Source: Shewanella maritima
GTDB lineage: Bacteria; Pseudomonadota; Gammaproteobacteria; Enterobacterales; Shewanellaceae
DNA length: 64,000 nt
Reading direction: 5' to 3'
Assembly (NCBI RefSeq): GCF_004295345.1
Contig: NZ_CP036200.1
Location: forward strand, 1,922,001 to 1,986,000
The notes beneath the pieces were generated by a model that saw nothing but the letters and a program-made list of their open reading frames with translations, was not told where the DNA came from and did no database searches. Of the stretch, positions 44,884-54,441 are shown piece by piece (within the stretch, counting starts at the first letter, position 1; the number at the start of each line of letters is the position of its first letter). The position numbers and the translations under genes were made by a program.

Positions 44884-46007
44884 TCCCGATTTAACTTACG
44901 TAACCACACCGCAGAGCTAGCTGCCATTGCAATAATCGACATACCTATAAATAGAAACGCGCCACCGTCCAACCTACTCAATAAGTGATGGACCAAGAAG
45001 CTAATAATCACCAGATTGACCGACACCAATGCCAACGCCACCATAAATAAGTCTTGTCGCTTGTAGATGTAGCCCCAATACATTGCCAGTAACCATAAAG
45101 GCCAACCAATAAACGACTGCCAACCAAAGTCTTCAAAGTTAACAATGGTTCCAATCATAAGTATGGTTATTGGCACCGCCGCATATATCGCTATCAACCT
45201 TGCAGACCATGCGTTTTTCATCCAAAGGCGCGAGCGGCTAAAATACTCCCAGCAAACTATGGCGAGTGTGTTTAACAGCCAAGCATGCCACAAACCATTG
45301 AGCTCAGGCGTGCTTAACCAGCCAAAGTCTCCTCTAAAATTCATGTGATAGAGTGACGCTGCAACATTCAACAGTGCTAACCACAGCACCCATAGTGGCG
45401 CAAAGCGGCTCACAATAACCCAAGGGGTGACCAACAGCGCCCAGTTAAAGAACAGTTGCCAGGGATCGGCCCCAGTTTGGTAAGTTTGACCAAACAAAGC
45501 TAATAGCACGCCCAGTAGTATTGCCGCTACAAATAAAGGGATTTGATTAATGCCTGGCTGTACTATGCCAGCCGCTTGCCCGCCAAGGTTGGCAGATGAT
45601 TGAGTGGTAGATGAGCCACTATGTGGCTCAGAATTAAAGCGGCGACTTGAGCCTTGTTGATGAATACAATCTTGCTGAGTGCAAGAGTGTTGACGGCTAG
45701 AGTTAGCTGCGCGGCTTATTTTTATTTTGTAGAGCGTATAGTAGGCTATTACGCTTAACACCAATAGCACCTCTACCAGTGCAAACTTAGCAAAACGTCC
45801 CATTTCTGCCCAATTATAGGCAATAAAAAACAGCACAGAAAAAACGAATGACAGTGCGCCTAGCCAGAGTAAAGTTCGGTCTAAAAACTTCAACCAGTCA
45901 TGCATTTGTGGGCGAACTTCGGTTGCAACCAACGCCTGCTCGACTTTTTCAGGCGCAATTGCATTGTGCTCTAGCAAGGAAATAACCTGCTGACGATTTG
46001 AAGCCAT
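44871..46007 (-). CDS. DUF2157 multi-pass membrane protein
   Basis: The 378-residue protein opens with a short cytoplasmic part (ISLLEHNAIAPEKVEQAL) and then about ten helices. FVFSVLFFIAYNWAEMGRFA is the DUF2157 signature. A Ser/Gln/His-rich cytoplasmic loop of some 45 residues lies after helix 2. It is the first gene of the trio and presumably carries its promoter, with a MITE lying just upstream. The role is unknown. Confidence 0.82.
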   Translation of the reverse strand: MASNRQQVISLLEHNAIAPEKVEQALVATEVRPQMHDWLKFLDRTLLWLGALSFVFSVLFFIAYNWAEMGRFAKFALVEVLLVLSVIAYYTLYKIKISRAANSSRQHSCTQQDCIHQQGSSRRFNSEPHSGSSTTQSSANLGGQAAGIVQPGINQIPLFVAAILLGVLLALFGQTYQTGADPWQLFFNWALLVTPWVIVSRFAPLWVLWLALLNVAASLYHMNFRGDFGWLSTPELNGLWHAWLLNTLAIVCWEYFSRSRLWMKNAWSARLIAIYAAVPITILMIGTIVNFEDFGWQSFIGWPLWLLAMYWGYIYKRQDLFMVALALVSVNLVIISFLVHHLLSRLDGGAFLFIGMSIIAMAASSAVWLRKLNREWQQ

Positions 46008-46046
46008 ATCGAATCCATTCTCTATCTATGATGCTTTACAAAAGCG

Positions 46047-46226
46047 TAATACCAATCGGTATAAATAATCAGTCAGAGGTTTCGCAGGAAAAGCTGCTTT
46101 AAACAAGGCAGAGATTGCAGCGAGCCAGTTGTTCTAACTTCAAAGCTTCTAACCAATTGATAAGCCATTTTAAACAGTAAGAGTTAACCGGTATGAATGG
46201 TCACACACTTTTGCTGATTGGTATTA
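46047..46226. mobile_element. MITE-like element (180 bp)
   Basis: The ends are inverted: TAATACCAATC at 46047-46057 and GATTGGTATTA at 46216-46226. The extended ends match at 12 of 13. It contains no gene. It fills the space between the DUF2157 gene and the diguanylate cyclase. A solo end-like word (TACCAATCAGCA) occurs near 18190. Confidence 0.6.
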
Positions 46227-46391
46227 GCTGCGTTTGCGTTCAAAAACATTGATAACAACATCGATTATCTTTGTTCAAAACCCAACTAATTACAATGTGT
46301 TAAACAAAGTTTAATGGATTAATATTGGTATGAGCGACTCATGAGCCAACCGAACTGCTATTCAACATTATTCAGTGATGTCAAACACAAC

Positions 46392-48149
46392 TTAACCCGC
46401 TAACTGCACCTGGTTTTTACCACTGGTTTTAGCCTGATATAAGGCATCATCAGCAAGGTTAATCATCACTTCAACACAATCCTGGCTTACGGACTGCCCA
46501 GCAAAGATGTGATAACTACTGCCGGCAACACCCAAGCTTGCGCTGATTTGATGCGTTCTAGGCAGTTCGCTACATTTAGTCCGCTCAATCGCCACGCGGA
46601 TCCGCTCAGCGTGGAACTGTGCTTGCTCCTGCGAGGTGTTTGGCAACAGCACAATAAACTCTTCGCCGCCCCACCTAGCTATCACATCACTGCCACGACA
46701 TGCTTGCTTGATTGAGTTAGCTACTGCCTGCAACACTTTGTCACCAACATGATGACCATACTGATCATTAATGCGCTTAAACAAATCGATGTCGATTAGT
46801 ACCACCGACATATCAAGTTGCTCACGCTCAATACTCGCCAACACCGGCTTGATTTGGGTATGAAAACCACGGCGATTATTAAGCTGAGTAAGAGGGTCTG
46901 TACGGGCGAACTTTTCTGCCACCAGCTTATCAATTTGCGCCTTACGAAATTGCCCGGCGAGAATCGATGCCAGCAAGATGGCCTCCACCGCCATGCCGAC
47001 TTCAATCGCTTTAAAGGTATAGTCATTGTATGGCACCAGAATGCCAGCGACTGCGAGGGTCGAAACCGTAATACAAATCGCTGCAGTGACCGAAGACAAT
47101 ATAAACGTCATCGCAAATGGCTTTTTGGCATAGAGCGCTCTCACCCCCATAGCAATGAATAGCAGCACAAAACAGGTGTTAAGGAAAAACGCCAACACCA
47201 TAGAGAAAAACAGCTGGCTAAATACAAAGCCAATCAACATCCCTAATGGAATATACAAGGTGGTGCGCAGTACAAACTTATCAAGCTTTGGCGCATATTC
47301 TTTGGTTTGTAGCAAGGCGCGAGCAAAGTGCAAACCCGCTACGCTGTAGGTGATCATCAAAAAGATATCGAGCCAATCTTGAAAATACGGCCCAAAGTCA
47401 TAGGTAATAATGGTGTGTAATTGCCCAGTGTAGGACAAGCTATTAGTAACAAAACCGAGTAAATATAGACCGTACAAGCCATATTCTTTACGGCGAATGA
47501 AGAAGTACAGCACCAGGTTATAAAGTGCTAAGGCAATCATAATGCCGTAAAGCGCGCCGTACTGGTAACCACTGTTAATATCACGGTTAATAGCATTTTC
47601 AACCGAGCTAAACTGCAGTGGAATTGCCATAGGTCCAAGGGTTTCTACCCGCATGATCACCTGAGTGACGCCCGGCGGATACACATACTCAAATGCGTAG
47701 TAGCGATACGCCATAGGCCTTTTCTCAAAAGCATAGCCATCACCACCAGCGACATACTTAACCACTTCGCCATCGCGTATAAGCCAAGTATCAATATAAT
47801 CTAGCCAAGGGGTTTCTGCAGATAAACGGTATAGCTGGCCAAGATCGGAAGTATTACGGATCTCAAAGGTCATCCACACTGGGTCAACATTAATTCCTAG
47901 TGAAATCGAGTTACTGTTACCTTGCGTCAGCTCATCACTAGCAAACCTCAATCTGGCTTGCTCAAGCGAGATAATCCCATCTCGCTCGCGAAAATACTGA
48001 GTGTGTTTACCCAGGCTTCCCTGACTAAAGCTTGGAATAACAACTGTTTCTGCATTGGCAAACGGTAAGATACTGGCGCACAACAGCAACATCACTAGCA
48101 AAATTTGCCAGCTATGAACTGAGTGAAGCTTGTCCTTACTTGTGGTCAC
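46392..48149 (-). CDS. 7TM-DISM diguanylate cyclase
   Basis: The 585-residue sensor has a signal sequence, a periplasmic DISM-type sensor domain (to about residue 190), seven membrane helices and then a GGDEF domain (DPLTQLNNRRGF, ARWGGEEFIVLL). The I-site RGSD (RxxD) is complete, so it should be subject to feedback by c-di-GMP. The sensor probably binds a sugar-like ligand, as suggested for the family. It starts with GTG 48149. Single gene. Confidence 0.9.
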   Translation of the reverse strand: MTTSKDKLHSVHSWQILLVMLLLCASILPFANAETVVIPSFSQGSLGKHTQYFRERDGIISLEQARLRFASDELTQGNSNSISLGINVDPVWMTFEIRNTSDLGQLYRLSAETPWLDYIDTWLIRDGEVVKYVAGGDGYAFEKRPMAYRYYAFEYVYPPGVTQVIMRVETLGPMAIPLQFSSVENAINRDINSGYQYGALYGIMIALALYNLVLYFFIRRKEYGLYGLYLLGFVTNSLSYTGQLHTIITYDFGPYFQDWLDIFLMITYSVAGLHFARALLQTKEYAPKLDKFVLRTTLYIPLGMLIGFVFSQLFFSMVLAFFLNTCFVLLFIAMGVRALYAKKPFAMTFILSSVTAAICITVSTLAVAGILVPYNDYTFKAIEVGMAVEAILLASILAGQFRKAQIDKLVAEKFARTDPLTQLNNRRGFHTQIKPVLASIEREQLDMSVVLIDIDLFKRINDQYGHHVGDKVLQAVANSIKQACRGSDVIARWGGEEFIVLLPNTSQEQAQFHAERIRVAIERTKCSELPRTHQISASLGVAGSSYHIFAGQSVSQDCVEVMINLADDALYQAKTSGKNQVQLAG

Positions 48150-48448
48150 AGTCCGTTATTCCCTTAATGGCCGAATACTCAGTATAAGTGATAAATGTTA
48201 ATACTTTGATACTAACACCAATTAGGCAGTAAAAACATGCAGTGGCTAAGGCTTAGCGGCTAGTTTCCTATATCGATAATGTAAGCAACTGTGAGCTTAA
48301 GCTTACACCTGTGCATGACTAAACAAACAAGCCTATGGGATTGGTGCAACCTAAAGGTATATGTGCCACATCTGGGCGCAAAGCGGATAAATCCTAACGG
48401 AAGGACAAATGAAATCTGAACTGGCACACAGTAAAACACAGACAACAA
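48150..48448. other. Intergenic region
   Basis: No gene is seen between the diguanylate cyclase start and the hmp terminator. GTAAGC at about 48280 and GCTTAC at about 48300 can form a small hairpin. Confidence 0.3.
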
Positions 48449-48486
48449 AAAAGCCCCAATATGCTATTGATTGTATTGGGGCTTTA
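48449..48486 (-). terminator. Terminator of hmp
   Basis: AAAGCCCCAATA pairs with TATTGGGGCTTT around a 12-base loop, 43 bases past the hmp stop on the minus strand. Confidence 0.85.
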
Positions 48487-48528
48487 TTGATGCGTTAGTT
48501 ATGAATTTACAAGCAAAGTTTGTAGTGA

Positions 48529-49722
48529 TTACAAACTTGCGTGAGGACCAAATACCTCATAGTGCATTTGCGACTCAGCCACATTTAGTGCTAATAACTG
48601 CTGCTTAACCGCTGACATAAAGCCAATTGGACCACAGAAGTAATACTTGGCATTTGGTTGAATATGCTTCGCTACCTTATCTAACTCAACTGTGCCGCTA
48701 AAGTCATAATGCTCTACCTGTTTGTCATCAGCTAATGGCTCACGATACCAAACATAGCTACTAAGCTTGTCGTGCTCAGCAGTTTTATCATTAATCGCTG
48801 CAGCAAATGCGTGTTGCTCACCATCTTCACAAGCATGTACCCAGGTGATCTCACCATTATGTTGTTTAGCAAGCAGTTGGTTAAGCATGCTTTTCATTGG
48901 TGTTTGCCCTACACCAGCAGAAAGCAGCACCACAGGCGTGTCGGCGTCAGCATCTAATACAAAATCACCAGCAGGTGCAATCACATCAATTTCATCGCCT
49001 TCGTGATAGTGCTCGTGCAATAGGTTAGAAACTTTACCGCCTTGCTCAGCCTTAACGCTAATGCGGTAAGTGCTGCCATTTGGCGCATCTGACAGCGAAT
49101 ACTGGCGAATTTCAGTGTTCTCTAGCTGCTCATGCCCAAGCGACAAACTCAGGAATTGACCCGGCACAAAATCCACGACAGCTTCACCATCGACAGGAGC
49201 AAGCACAAATGAAGTAATCACTGAAGACTCAACTTGTTTAGCTTTAATCACAAAACGGCGCGTACCTTGCCAGCCACCTTGTTTATCAGCAGTTTGCTTA
49301 TAAAGCTCAGCTTCACGATTAATAAAGATGTCAGCTAAAAGGCCATACGCCTTACCCCAAGCGCTTAATACTTCTTCAGTTACCGCTTCCCCACCAAGCT
49401 CTTGCAAGGTTGCAAGCAAGTGACCACCAACAATGGCGTATTGCTCTGGCTTAATTAAAAAACCTGTGTGCTTATGGGCAATTTTCTCAACTGCGCCAGC
49501 AAGCGCACCTAGGTTATCAATGTTCTTTGCATACGCAGCAACAGCATTAAACAGCGCCACAGGCTGACCACCACTGTGCTGATGCGATAGGTTAAATACA
49601 TCTTTTAGTTCAGGGTTATGTTCAAACATACGCTGATAAAAATGCTTAGTCAGTGCTGGGCCTGCAGCTTCAAGAAGGGGAATCGTGCTCTTTACAACGT
49701 CTTTAGTATGCTGATCTAACAT
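48529..49722 (-). CDS. hmp: Flavohaemoglobin (nitric oxide dioxygenase)
   Basis: Hmp converts nitric oxide and oxygen to nitrate using NAD(P)H. The 397 residues show the globin domain (proximal His in KIAHKHTGF, about residue 84), then a ferredoxin-reductase-type FAD domain (RQYSLSDAP) and the NAD domain (GVGQTPMKSM; YFCGPIGFM; the C-terminal YEVFGPH). The ATG at 49722 is used because GAGG lies six bases ahead. The region upstream holds an NsrR-like palindrome and an exact FNR box. It pairs with hcp-hcr as the oxygen-using side of NO defence. Confidence 0.94.
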   Translation of the reverse strand: MLDQHTKDVVKSTIPLLEAAGPALTKHFYQRMFEHNPELKDVFNLSHQHSGGQPVALFNAVAAYAKNIDNLGALAGAVEKIAHKHTGFLIKPEQYAIVGGHLLATLQELGGEAVTEEVLSAWGKAYGLLADIFINREAELYKQTADKQGGWQGTRRFVIKAKQVESSVITSFVLAPVDGEAVVDFVPGQFLSLSLGHEQLENTEIRQYSLSDAPNGSTYRISVKAEQGGKVSNLLHEHYHEGDEIDVIAPAGDFVLDADADTPVVLLSAGVGQTPMKSMLNQLLAKQHNGEITWVHACEDGEQHAFAAAINDKTAEHDKLSSYVWYREPLADDKQVEHYDFSGTVELDKVAKHIQPNAKYYFCGPIGFMSAVKQQLLALNVAESQMHYEVFGPHASL

Positions 49723-49733
49723 AAACAACCTCT

Positions 49734-49756
49734 AATATGTATTTAATATGCATGTT
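49734..49756 (-). promoter_or_regulatory. NsrR-like operator of hmp
   Basis: AATATGTATTT and ATATGCATGTT flank one base and are complementary at 8 of 11 positions, the 11-1-11 shape expected for NsrR. The ATG start is 12 bases downstream, so a bound repressor would block early transcription. A further half-site, AACATGTATTT, lies at 49772-49782. Confidence 0.68.
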
Positions 49757-49780
49757 TCGAACTGGATACTAAACATGTAT

Positions 49781-49794
49781 TTGATTTAGATCAA
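49781..49794. promoter_or_regulatory. FNR/EtrA box upstream of hmp
   Basis: TTGATTTAGATCAA is an exact FNR consensus, centred 65 bases before the hmp start. In E. coli FNR represses hmp; here the effect is unknown. Confidence 0.78.
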
Positions 49795-50050
49795 TAGAAT
49801 TCCAAATAATTATTAATCTAAACAGAACGATAGCCTAAATAAACAACAATAAAGATAAGTTAACTGGCCAGGTTTAATGTTCACCTGACTACTTCATATG
49901 GTTGTTCAACAAATTAAACACCGCACCTTAACAAATTAACCACATCAAGCTTGACTGTTCAGCAGATTTTGGCTGTCATACTTCAGTGCAATTTTTCATT
50001 GGGCAGCTCTATTTTTATCCGTTGTATCTCATTAATTTTAAGGAGTAATT

Positions 50051-51271
50051 ATGACTACTTACACGGAACGTAACCGCAAATCTCTCAAGCTAAAACTTCT
50101 CCCACTTGGAGCCGTTGCATCAGCGATTATTTCAACATCAACAATGGCTCATCAGTTTGACGCGCGCTCATATGCAATGGGTGGCGTAGGAGCAAGCAGT
50201 GCTGACTACTTAACCGCGCCTTTCCATAACCCAGCCCTTGCTGCTAAATACGAACAAGATGATGACATTGCCCTACTATTTCCTTCTATTGGTGCAGATG
50301 CCAATGATCCAACCGATATTATTCAAAATGTAGAGGACTTTTCAGACATCTATGACGAATTCAAGGGCATGAGCAATCCAACTGAAGCGGACGCTCAAAA
50401 GGTGATTGACCAGTTAAAATTGGTTCAAGGTGACTATGCTCAGGTTCAAGCTGGTACACATCTCGCGCTGGCGATACCCAATGATTTGGTATCTGTTAAC
50501 GTATTTGCGCAGGCTTATGCTGACGCACTGGTATTTGCAGATATTACCGATGAAGATCTAGTGCCTGAGAACATTATTAAGCAAGACCTCAGCTCGCAAG
50601 CACTGACTATGGGTGTGGTGGTAAGTGAGTTTGGTGTCAGCCTTGCGAAATCGTATAAGCTACCTACTGCAACCATTTATTATGGTGTATCACCTAAGTA
50701 TCAAAACGTTAAAACCATTAACTACATCAGTGATATTGAAAACTACAAGTTTGATGATTGGGACGATGACCGCTATCAATCTGACGACAATAACTTCAAT
50801 GTTGATTTAGGCATTGCCTATCAGCACAACGCTGGCTTTGGTGTCGCGCTTGCAGCAAAGAACGTGATTAAAAATAGCTACAACACGCAAATCATCAAAG
50901 GCGTTCAAGGTCAGTATGAAGTCTCGCCAACTTATACTCTAAGCGGTAACTATCAAAACCATTTACTCACTGCGGCTATTGATATTCAATTGAATGAGTC
51001 TGAAGGTTATAAGGGCATCACTGGCACCAGCAACGCCTATGATGCAGAAGCCGATAACCGCCAATTTGCCGCATTAGGTGTCGAGTTCTTCCCTGAGAGC
51101 TGGTTTAAGCTGCGCGCAGGTTATCAAACCGATTTAACCAACAACACTGACGACAGCATCACCGCAGGTCTTGGTTTCTCGCCATTTGATGTATTCCATT
51201 TTGATCTATCAGCTCGCTACGCCGACAGCAAAGACATGGGTGCAGCACTACAAACTAGGTTTACTTTTTAA
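50051..51271 (+). CDS. TraF-like outer-membrane protein (TraF_2 family)
   Basis: The 406-residue protein has a signal sequence and mature start HQFDARSYAMGGVGASSADY, a pattern of the conjugal-transfer TraF/FadL-like beta-barrel family. GVVVSEFGVSLAKSY and FGVALAAKNVI are typical strands. The final residues are RFTF. There is no conjugation system nearby, so the TraF label is only a family name; a lipid or hydrocarbon porin role is possible. AAGGAG precedes the ATG. A terminator follows. Confidence 0.75.
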   Translation: MTTYTERNRKSLKLKLLPLGAVASAIISTSTMAHQFDARSYAMGGVGASSADYLTAPFHNPALAAKYEQDDDIALLFPSIGADANDPTDIIQNVEDFSDIYDEFKGMSNPTEADAQKVIDQLKLVQGDYAQVQAGTHLALAIPNDLVSVNVFAQAYADALVFADITDEDLVPENIIKQDLSSQALTMGVVVSEFGVSLAKSYKLPTATIYYGVSPKYQNVKTINYISDIENYKFDDWDDDRYQSDDNNFNVDLGIAYQHNAGFGVALAAKNVIKNSYNTQIIKGVQGQYEVSPTYTLSGNYQNHLLTAAIDIQLNESEGYKGITGTSNAYDAEADNRQFAALGVEFFPESWFKLRAGYQTDLTNNTDDSITAGLGFSPFDVFHFDLSARYADSKDMGAALQTRFTF

Positions 51272-51303
51272 AACACTAAAACGTACAACTAGCTAAAATG
51301 AAT

Positions 51304-51335
51304 AAGCCCTCAAAGCGTTAATATTGAGGGCTTTT
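51304..51335 (+). terminator. Rho-independent terminator
   Basis: AAGCCCTCAA pairs with TTGAGGGCTT around ten bases and ends in T, after the TraF-like gene. Confidence 0.82.
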
Positions 51336-51518
51336 AATTAATAGAAGCGTTAACTTTTACTTTTAGCTGTTATGTAGATAAAGCCATACGTATTCTCAAC
51401 TAAATTAAATCTTGATGTGTATAAATCGCTGTATGTAATTTTTAAATTGAAGATTGAATTTTCTCGTTGAAATTCAAGGTGTAGAATAACAAATCAACTT
51501 CGCTAAAAGGCTTATTTT

Positions 51519-52079
51519 GTGGAACAAGGAAAGTTAGTCCGTTGGAATGAAGAAAAAGGTTTTGGCTTCATCAAACCTACAACTAGTGCAAATAAAAAAG
51601 ATGTGTTTATTCACATATCCATACTCAAGCACATGGCCAGAAAACCTGTAGTGGGTGACCAAATCAACTATTTTTCAGAGACTCAAAGCGATGGAAAATT
51701 AAAAGCGGTAAAGGCTAATATCGAGGGCGTAGCGGTTGTCGCTACCCATCAACCCAATCGCAGTCGCAGTAGACGGGGTAATAGAAAATCGTCTAGCGGT
51801 TTGCTCATCCCTACGTTAGTAATATTAATCCTTGGCATTTTTGGTTTTCAGAAATATAAACAAGTGACCGCAACACCAATGCCAACTGACAAAAATATTG
51901 AACAAATGCCGTTTAAACCAGTTCAAAACTTCCGCTGCGAGGCTGGTAAAACCCACTGTAGCCACATGCGTTCATGCGAAGAGGCGATTTTCTATATCAA
52001 AAACTGCCCTGATACAAAAATGGATGGCGACAACGATGGCGTCCCATGTGAGAAGCAATGGTGTAACTCATGGTGGTAG
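51519..52079 (+). CDS. Cold-shock domain / membrane / Excalibur fusion protein
   Basis: The 186-residue protein joins three parts. A cold-shock domain (residues 1-70) begins MEQGKLVRWNEEKGFGFIKP and includes DVFIHISIL, both RNP-type motifs being present. A basic linker (RSRSRRGNRKSS) leads to one membrane helix (LLIPTLVILILGIFGF). The C-terminal Excalibur domain has paired cysteines and the calcium loop DGDNDGVPCE. The nucleic-acid-binding part should face the cytoplasm and the Excalibur part the periplasm. It starts with GTG. Single gene. Confidence 0.83.
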   Translation: MEQGKLVRWNEEKGFGFIKPTTSANKKDVFIHISILKHMARKPVVGDQINYFSETQSDGKLKAVKANIEGVAVVATHQPNRSRSRRGNRKSSSGLLIPTLVILILGIFGFQKYKQVTATPMPTDKNIEQMPFKPVQNFRCEAGKTHCSHMRSCEEAIFYIKNCPDTKMDGDNDGVPCEKQWCNSWW

Positions 52080-52089
52080 AGTAATTAAC

Positions 52090-52107
52090 TTTACTCTGAC
52101 CCAACCT
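52090..52107. repeat. TTTACTCTGACCC dispersed repeat, copy 2
   Basis: TTTACTCTGACCCAACCT is identical to copy 1. It lies in the gap between convergent genes. A second weaker echo (TACTCTGCCCCGACCT) follows directly. Confidence 0.65.
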
Positions 52108-52148
52108 ACTCTGCCCCGACCTAAATTGCAGCTCTTTGACAATTTCCA

Positions 52149-52838
52149 TTAACGGCGAAGCACTGCAATCCAGCGGCCAAGATTGAGCAGGCTTGCCAGT
52201 GAGCCAGCCACATAGGTGAGTGCCGCAGCCTTGAGAATCTTCTCTGCATGCTTTAGGTCACCGTCATGTAGGTAGTTGCCCTCTTGTAGCATTGGAAGCG
52301 CCTTGCCATAACTGGCATCAAACTCCACAGGCAAGGTCACCAGATGCACAATGGTGCTTAAACCCATCGACAGCACGCCAATTAAGATGGTCAACATGCC
52401 AGCTTGCGGTATACGGGTGAGCAGTATGACCAATGGCGATGCCAACATCATTACGCTGGCAATACGCTCACCAACCATCGCGGCGCCAGCGAGCTTCTGC
52501 CGAGCTAGAAATAGCGACTCGCCGCGAGAATCTTGCACAGCATGCCCCACCTCATGAGCGGCGACAGTAATAGCGGTCAGGGAGTAACCAGAATAATTAT
52601 CTGGCGACAGGCGAACAGCCTTAGCGGCTGGGTCATAATGATCGCCGCCGTTAGTCTCTTCAACCCTAACGTCTTTCAGCCCAAAACGATCTAGAAGATG
52701 ACGCGCAAGCTCACCGCCGTTACCTTTACCACGATAACGATCTGTCGGCTGATGATACTTGCTCATCACGTGGTTAACCCACCAACCAGGCAAGAATACA
52801 CAGCAAGCAATAACGAGAATTAGAATTATCCAAAGCAT
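52149..52838 (-). CDS. Zinc metallopeptidase, YugP family
   Basis: The 229-residue membrane protein has a helix at the N-terminus (LWIILILVIACCVFLPGWWV), then the zinc motif AAHEVGHAVQD (HExxH-type) near residue 113. A pair of further helices follows (VGERIASVMMLASPLVILLT, MLTILIGVLSMGLSTIVHLV). DASYGKALPMLQEG supplies the later conserved part. It matches the YugP/DUF2265-type neutral zinc metallopeptidases, whose substrate is unknown. Single gene. Confidence 0.88.
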   Translation of the reverse strand: MLWIILILVIACCVFLPGWWVNHVMSKYHQPTDRYRGKGNGGELARHLLDRFGLKDVRVEETNGGDHYDPAAKAVRLSPDNYSGYSLTAITVAAHEVGHAVQDSRGESLFLARQKLAGAAMVGERIASVMMLASPLVILLTRIPQAGMLTILIGVLSMGLSTIVHLVTLPVEFDASYGKALPMLQEGNYLHDGDLKHAEKILKAAALTYVAGSLASLLNLGRWIAVLRR

Positions 52839-52950
52839 GAAAGTCAGTATGCCATAAAGTGGGTTTAACTCTCACGGCATTTGTCTAGTGTAGTGATTGG
52901 AGCGTAGATGGGTGTGTTTGCGAGATAGAGTAGTTGGCGAAGATTAAGAG

Positions 52951-52964
52951 TTTACTCTGATCCA
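52951..52964. repeat. TTTACTCTGACCC dispersed repeat, variant copy 3
   Basis: TTTACTCTGATCCA differs by one base from the core. It precedes the accessory stretch. Confidence 0.5.
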
Positions 52965-53090
52965 TACAAACAACTGGATCTGATGAATTTAGGCAGAGCC
53001 AAGAACTAAACCCCAGTTCCAGGAAGTACTGGGGTTACATGTTAACGATTAAACGCAGTCAACCGCATTAATATGAATAATCTGAGATGC

Positions 53091-54182
53091 TTATTTAGTA
53101 TCGCAATTTCTTACTTTGGATACTAAAGCCCAGTATTTGCTAAGACCAACTGAATTCAGCTCTAAGACTTTTAACTCACAGTTAGCAGGAACAGACTCTA
53201 TAGCCGCAGGAATTGAATAACTAGGAAATCTTGGCTTATCAACTCTAAGGGACTTCTGCTCTGTAACCTTAACAACTTTATCCACTAATTCAGATATTTT
53301 TGGGGAGCCATTAATTGCAGAAATCTTATGGAAACCACTTAACAGGCTGGTTTCATTTGGATAATGACCGATATATAACCAACCTGCAGCACTTTCATCA
53401 AGTTCAGCTTTTTCGGGCAATCTGTACCCTAAAACGCTCGGTTTTAGAACAACATCTTTATCTGAATAAAGTAAAAGTTGAATTTTTTGTACGCCATCGA
53501 ATGCTGTGGATAAGGTTTCTGGACTCAAGTCTTTGGTTAAACCGGGAAAAACCATCTCCGTCACCTTGCCATTAATACCAATTCGTTCAAAAGAGACCGT
53601 CCCCCTAGATTCACTTGTCTGCGCAGCTATTGCGATACTTGGTAAATCAGTAAGGTCTATACCGGCAGAAGTATTGTAAATCTTCGCTACAATGCTTACG
53701 CCAACACCTATTTTGTATAACGCTTCATCACCTTCGACTTGTTCATTTGAAGTGCTTTTTAGCTCAGGCTCTCTCATCCAGGTAAACTTAGACCAATTCA
53801 TTGAGACTTCATAAGAGTCCCCTTTAGCGCTGACTGTGCTTGTTGCAACTTTGGTTTCTAAGCCTGATTCAATCTTTCTAATGACGATATCAGAGTTGCT
53901 ATTGGTTAATAAGCTCAAATAGCAAGTTGAAGGGTTATCATACTTTTGATTGTTAACAGTGACAGGGTTCTGAGTCGTTGCTGTTTCACACTTCTCAAAG
54001 TTGTCATAAAGCTCTTTCGCACTTGCTCGCCCTCCCCAGGCCGAATCTAAGTGCATTGGAGTCGGATTGACAATAAACCAACTCGTAGAGCCGCCTACTA
54101 GATCTTTCGGATCAGTCCTTGGTTCTTCATTTGTCGTTGTACAACCAGTAACTATTACGAGTAACAAAACTATCCATTTCAT
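53091..54182 (-). CDS. Unrecognised large lipoprotein
   Basis: The 363-residue product has a short signal peptide and lipobox (VIVTGC) followed by TTTNEEPRTDPKD. The remainder is mixed strand-helix with no motif I know. A Cys is present in NFEKCETATTQ, another in STCYLSLLTN, and two near the end. The start 54182 is preferred for the signal peptide, with GGGA upstream; the frame runs to 54269. The neighbours on both sides are short accessory genes, and codon use is A/T-richer than in the neighbourhood. Function unknown. Confidence 0.6.
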   Translation of the reverse strand: MKWIVLLLVIVTGCTTTNEEPRTDPKDLVGGSTSWFIVNPTPMHLDSAWGGRASAKELYDNFEKCETATTQNPVTVNNQKYDNPSTCYLSLLTNSNSDIVIRKIESGLETKVATSTVSAKGDSYEVSMNWSKFTWMREPELKSTSNEQVEGDEALYKIGVGVSIVAKIYNTSAGIDLTDLPSIAIAAQTSESRGTVSFERIGINGKVTEMVFPGLTKDLSPETLSTAFDGVQKIQLLLYSDKDVVLKPSVLGYRLPEKAELDESAAGWLYIGHYPNETSLLSGFHKISAINGSPKISELVDKVVKVTEQKSLRVDKPRFPSYSIPAAIESVPANCELKVLELNSVGLSKYWALVSKVRNCDTK

Positions 54183-54441
54183 CTTGATAAGTCCCTTTAT
54201 CTCATTCATTCTGAAATACAATTTATACAACACCCTGTTCTCTATCAAAATCACTTTAATTAAAGCCAATTGATATTCAAACTAAAGTCTTATTGCTCTA
54301 AGGAAGGTTACTTGTGTCCAAATTCTAAGCCCCAACCTTGTTATAAGCGCAACTGGTCTGGCAAACAGAACTTTACCTAAGCCATTGATTATGTTTAGAT
54401 GAAACTGCTTTTTTATCATACTGAATGGATGCTGTTGATAA

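Noticed and set aside
50051..51271. Conjugation locus suggested by the TraF-like gene
   Set aside because: No other transfer gene, origin of transfer or integrase is in the window, and the family name is only a label.
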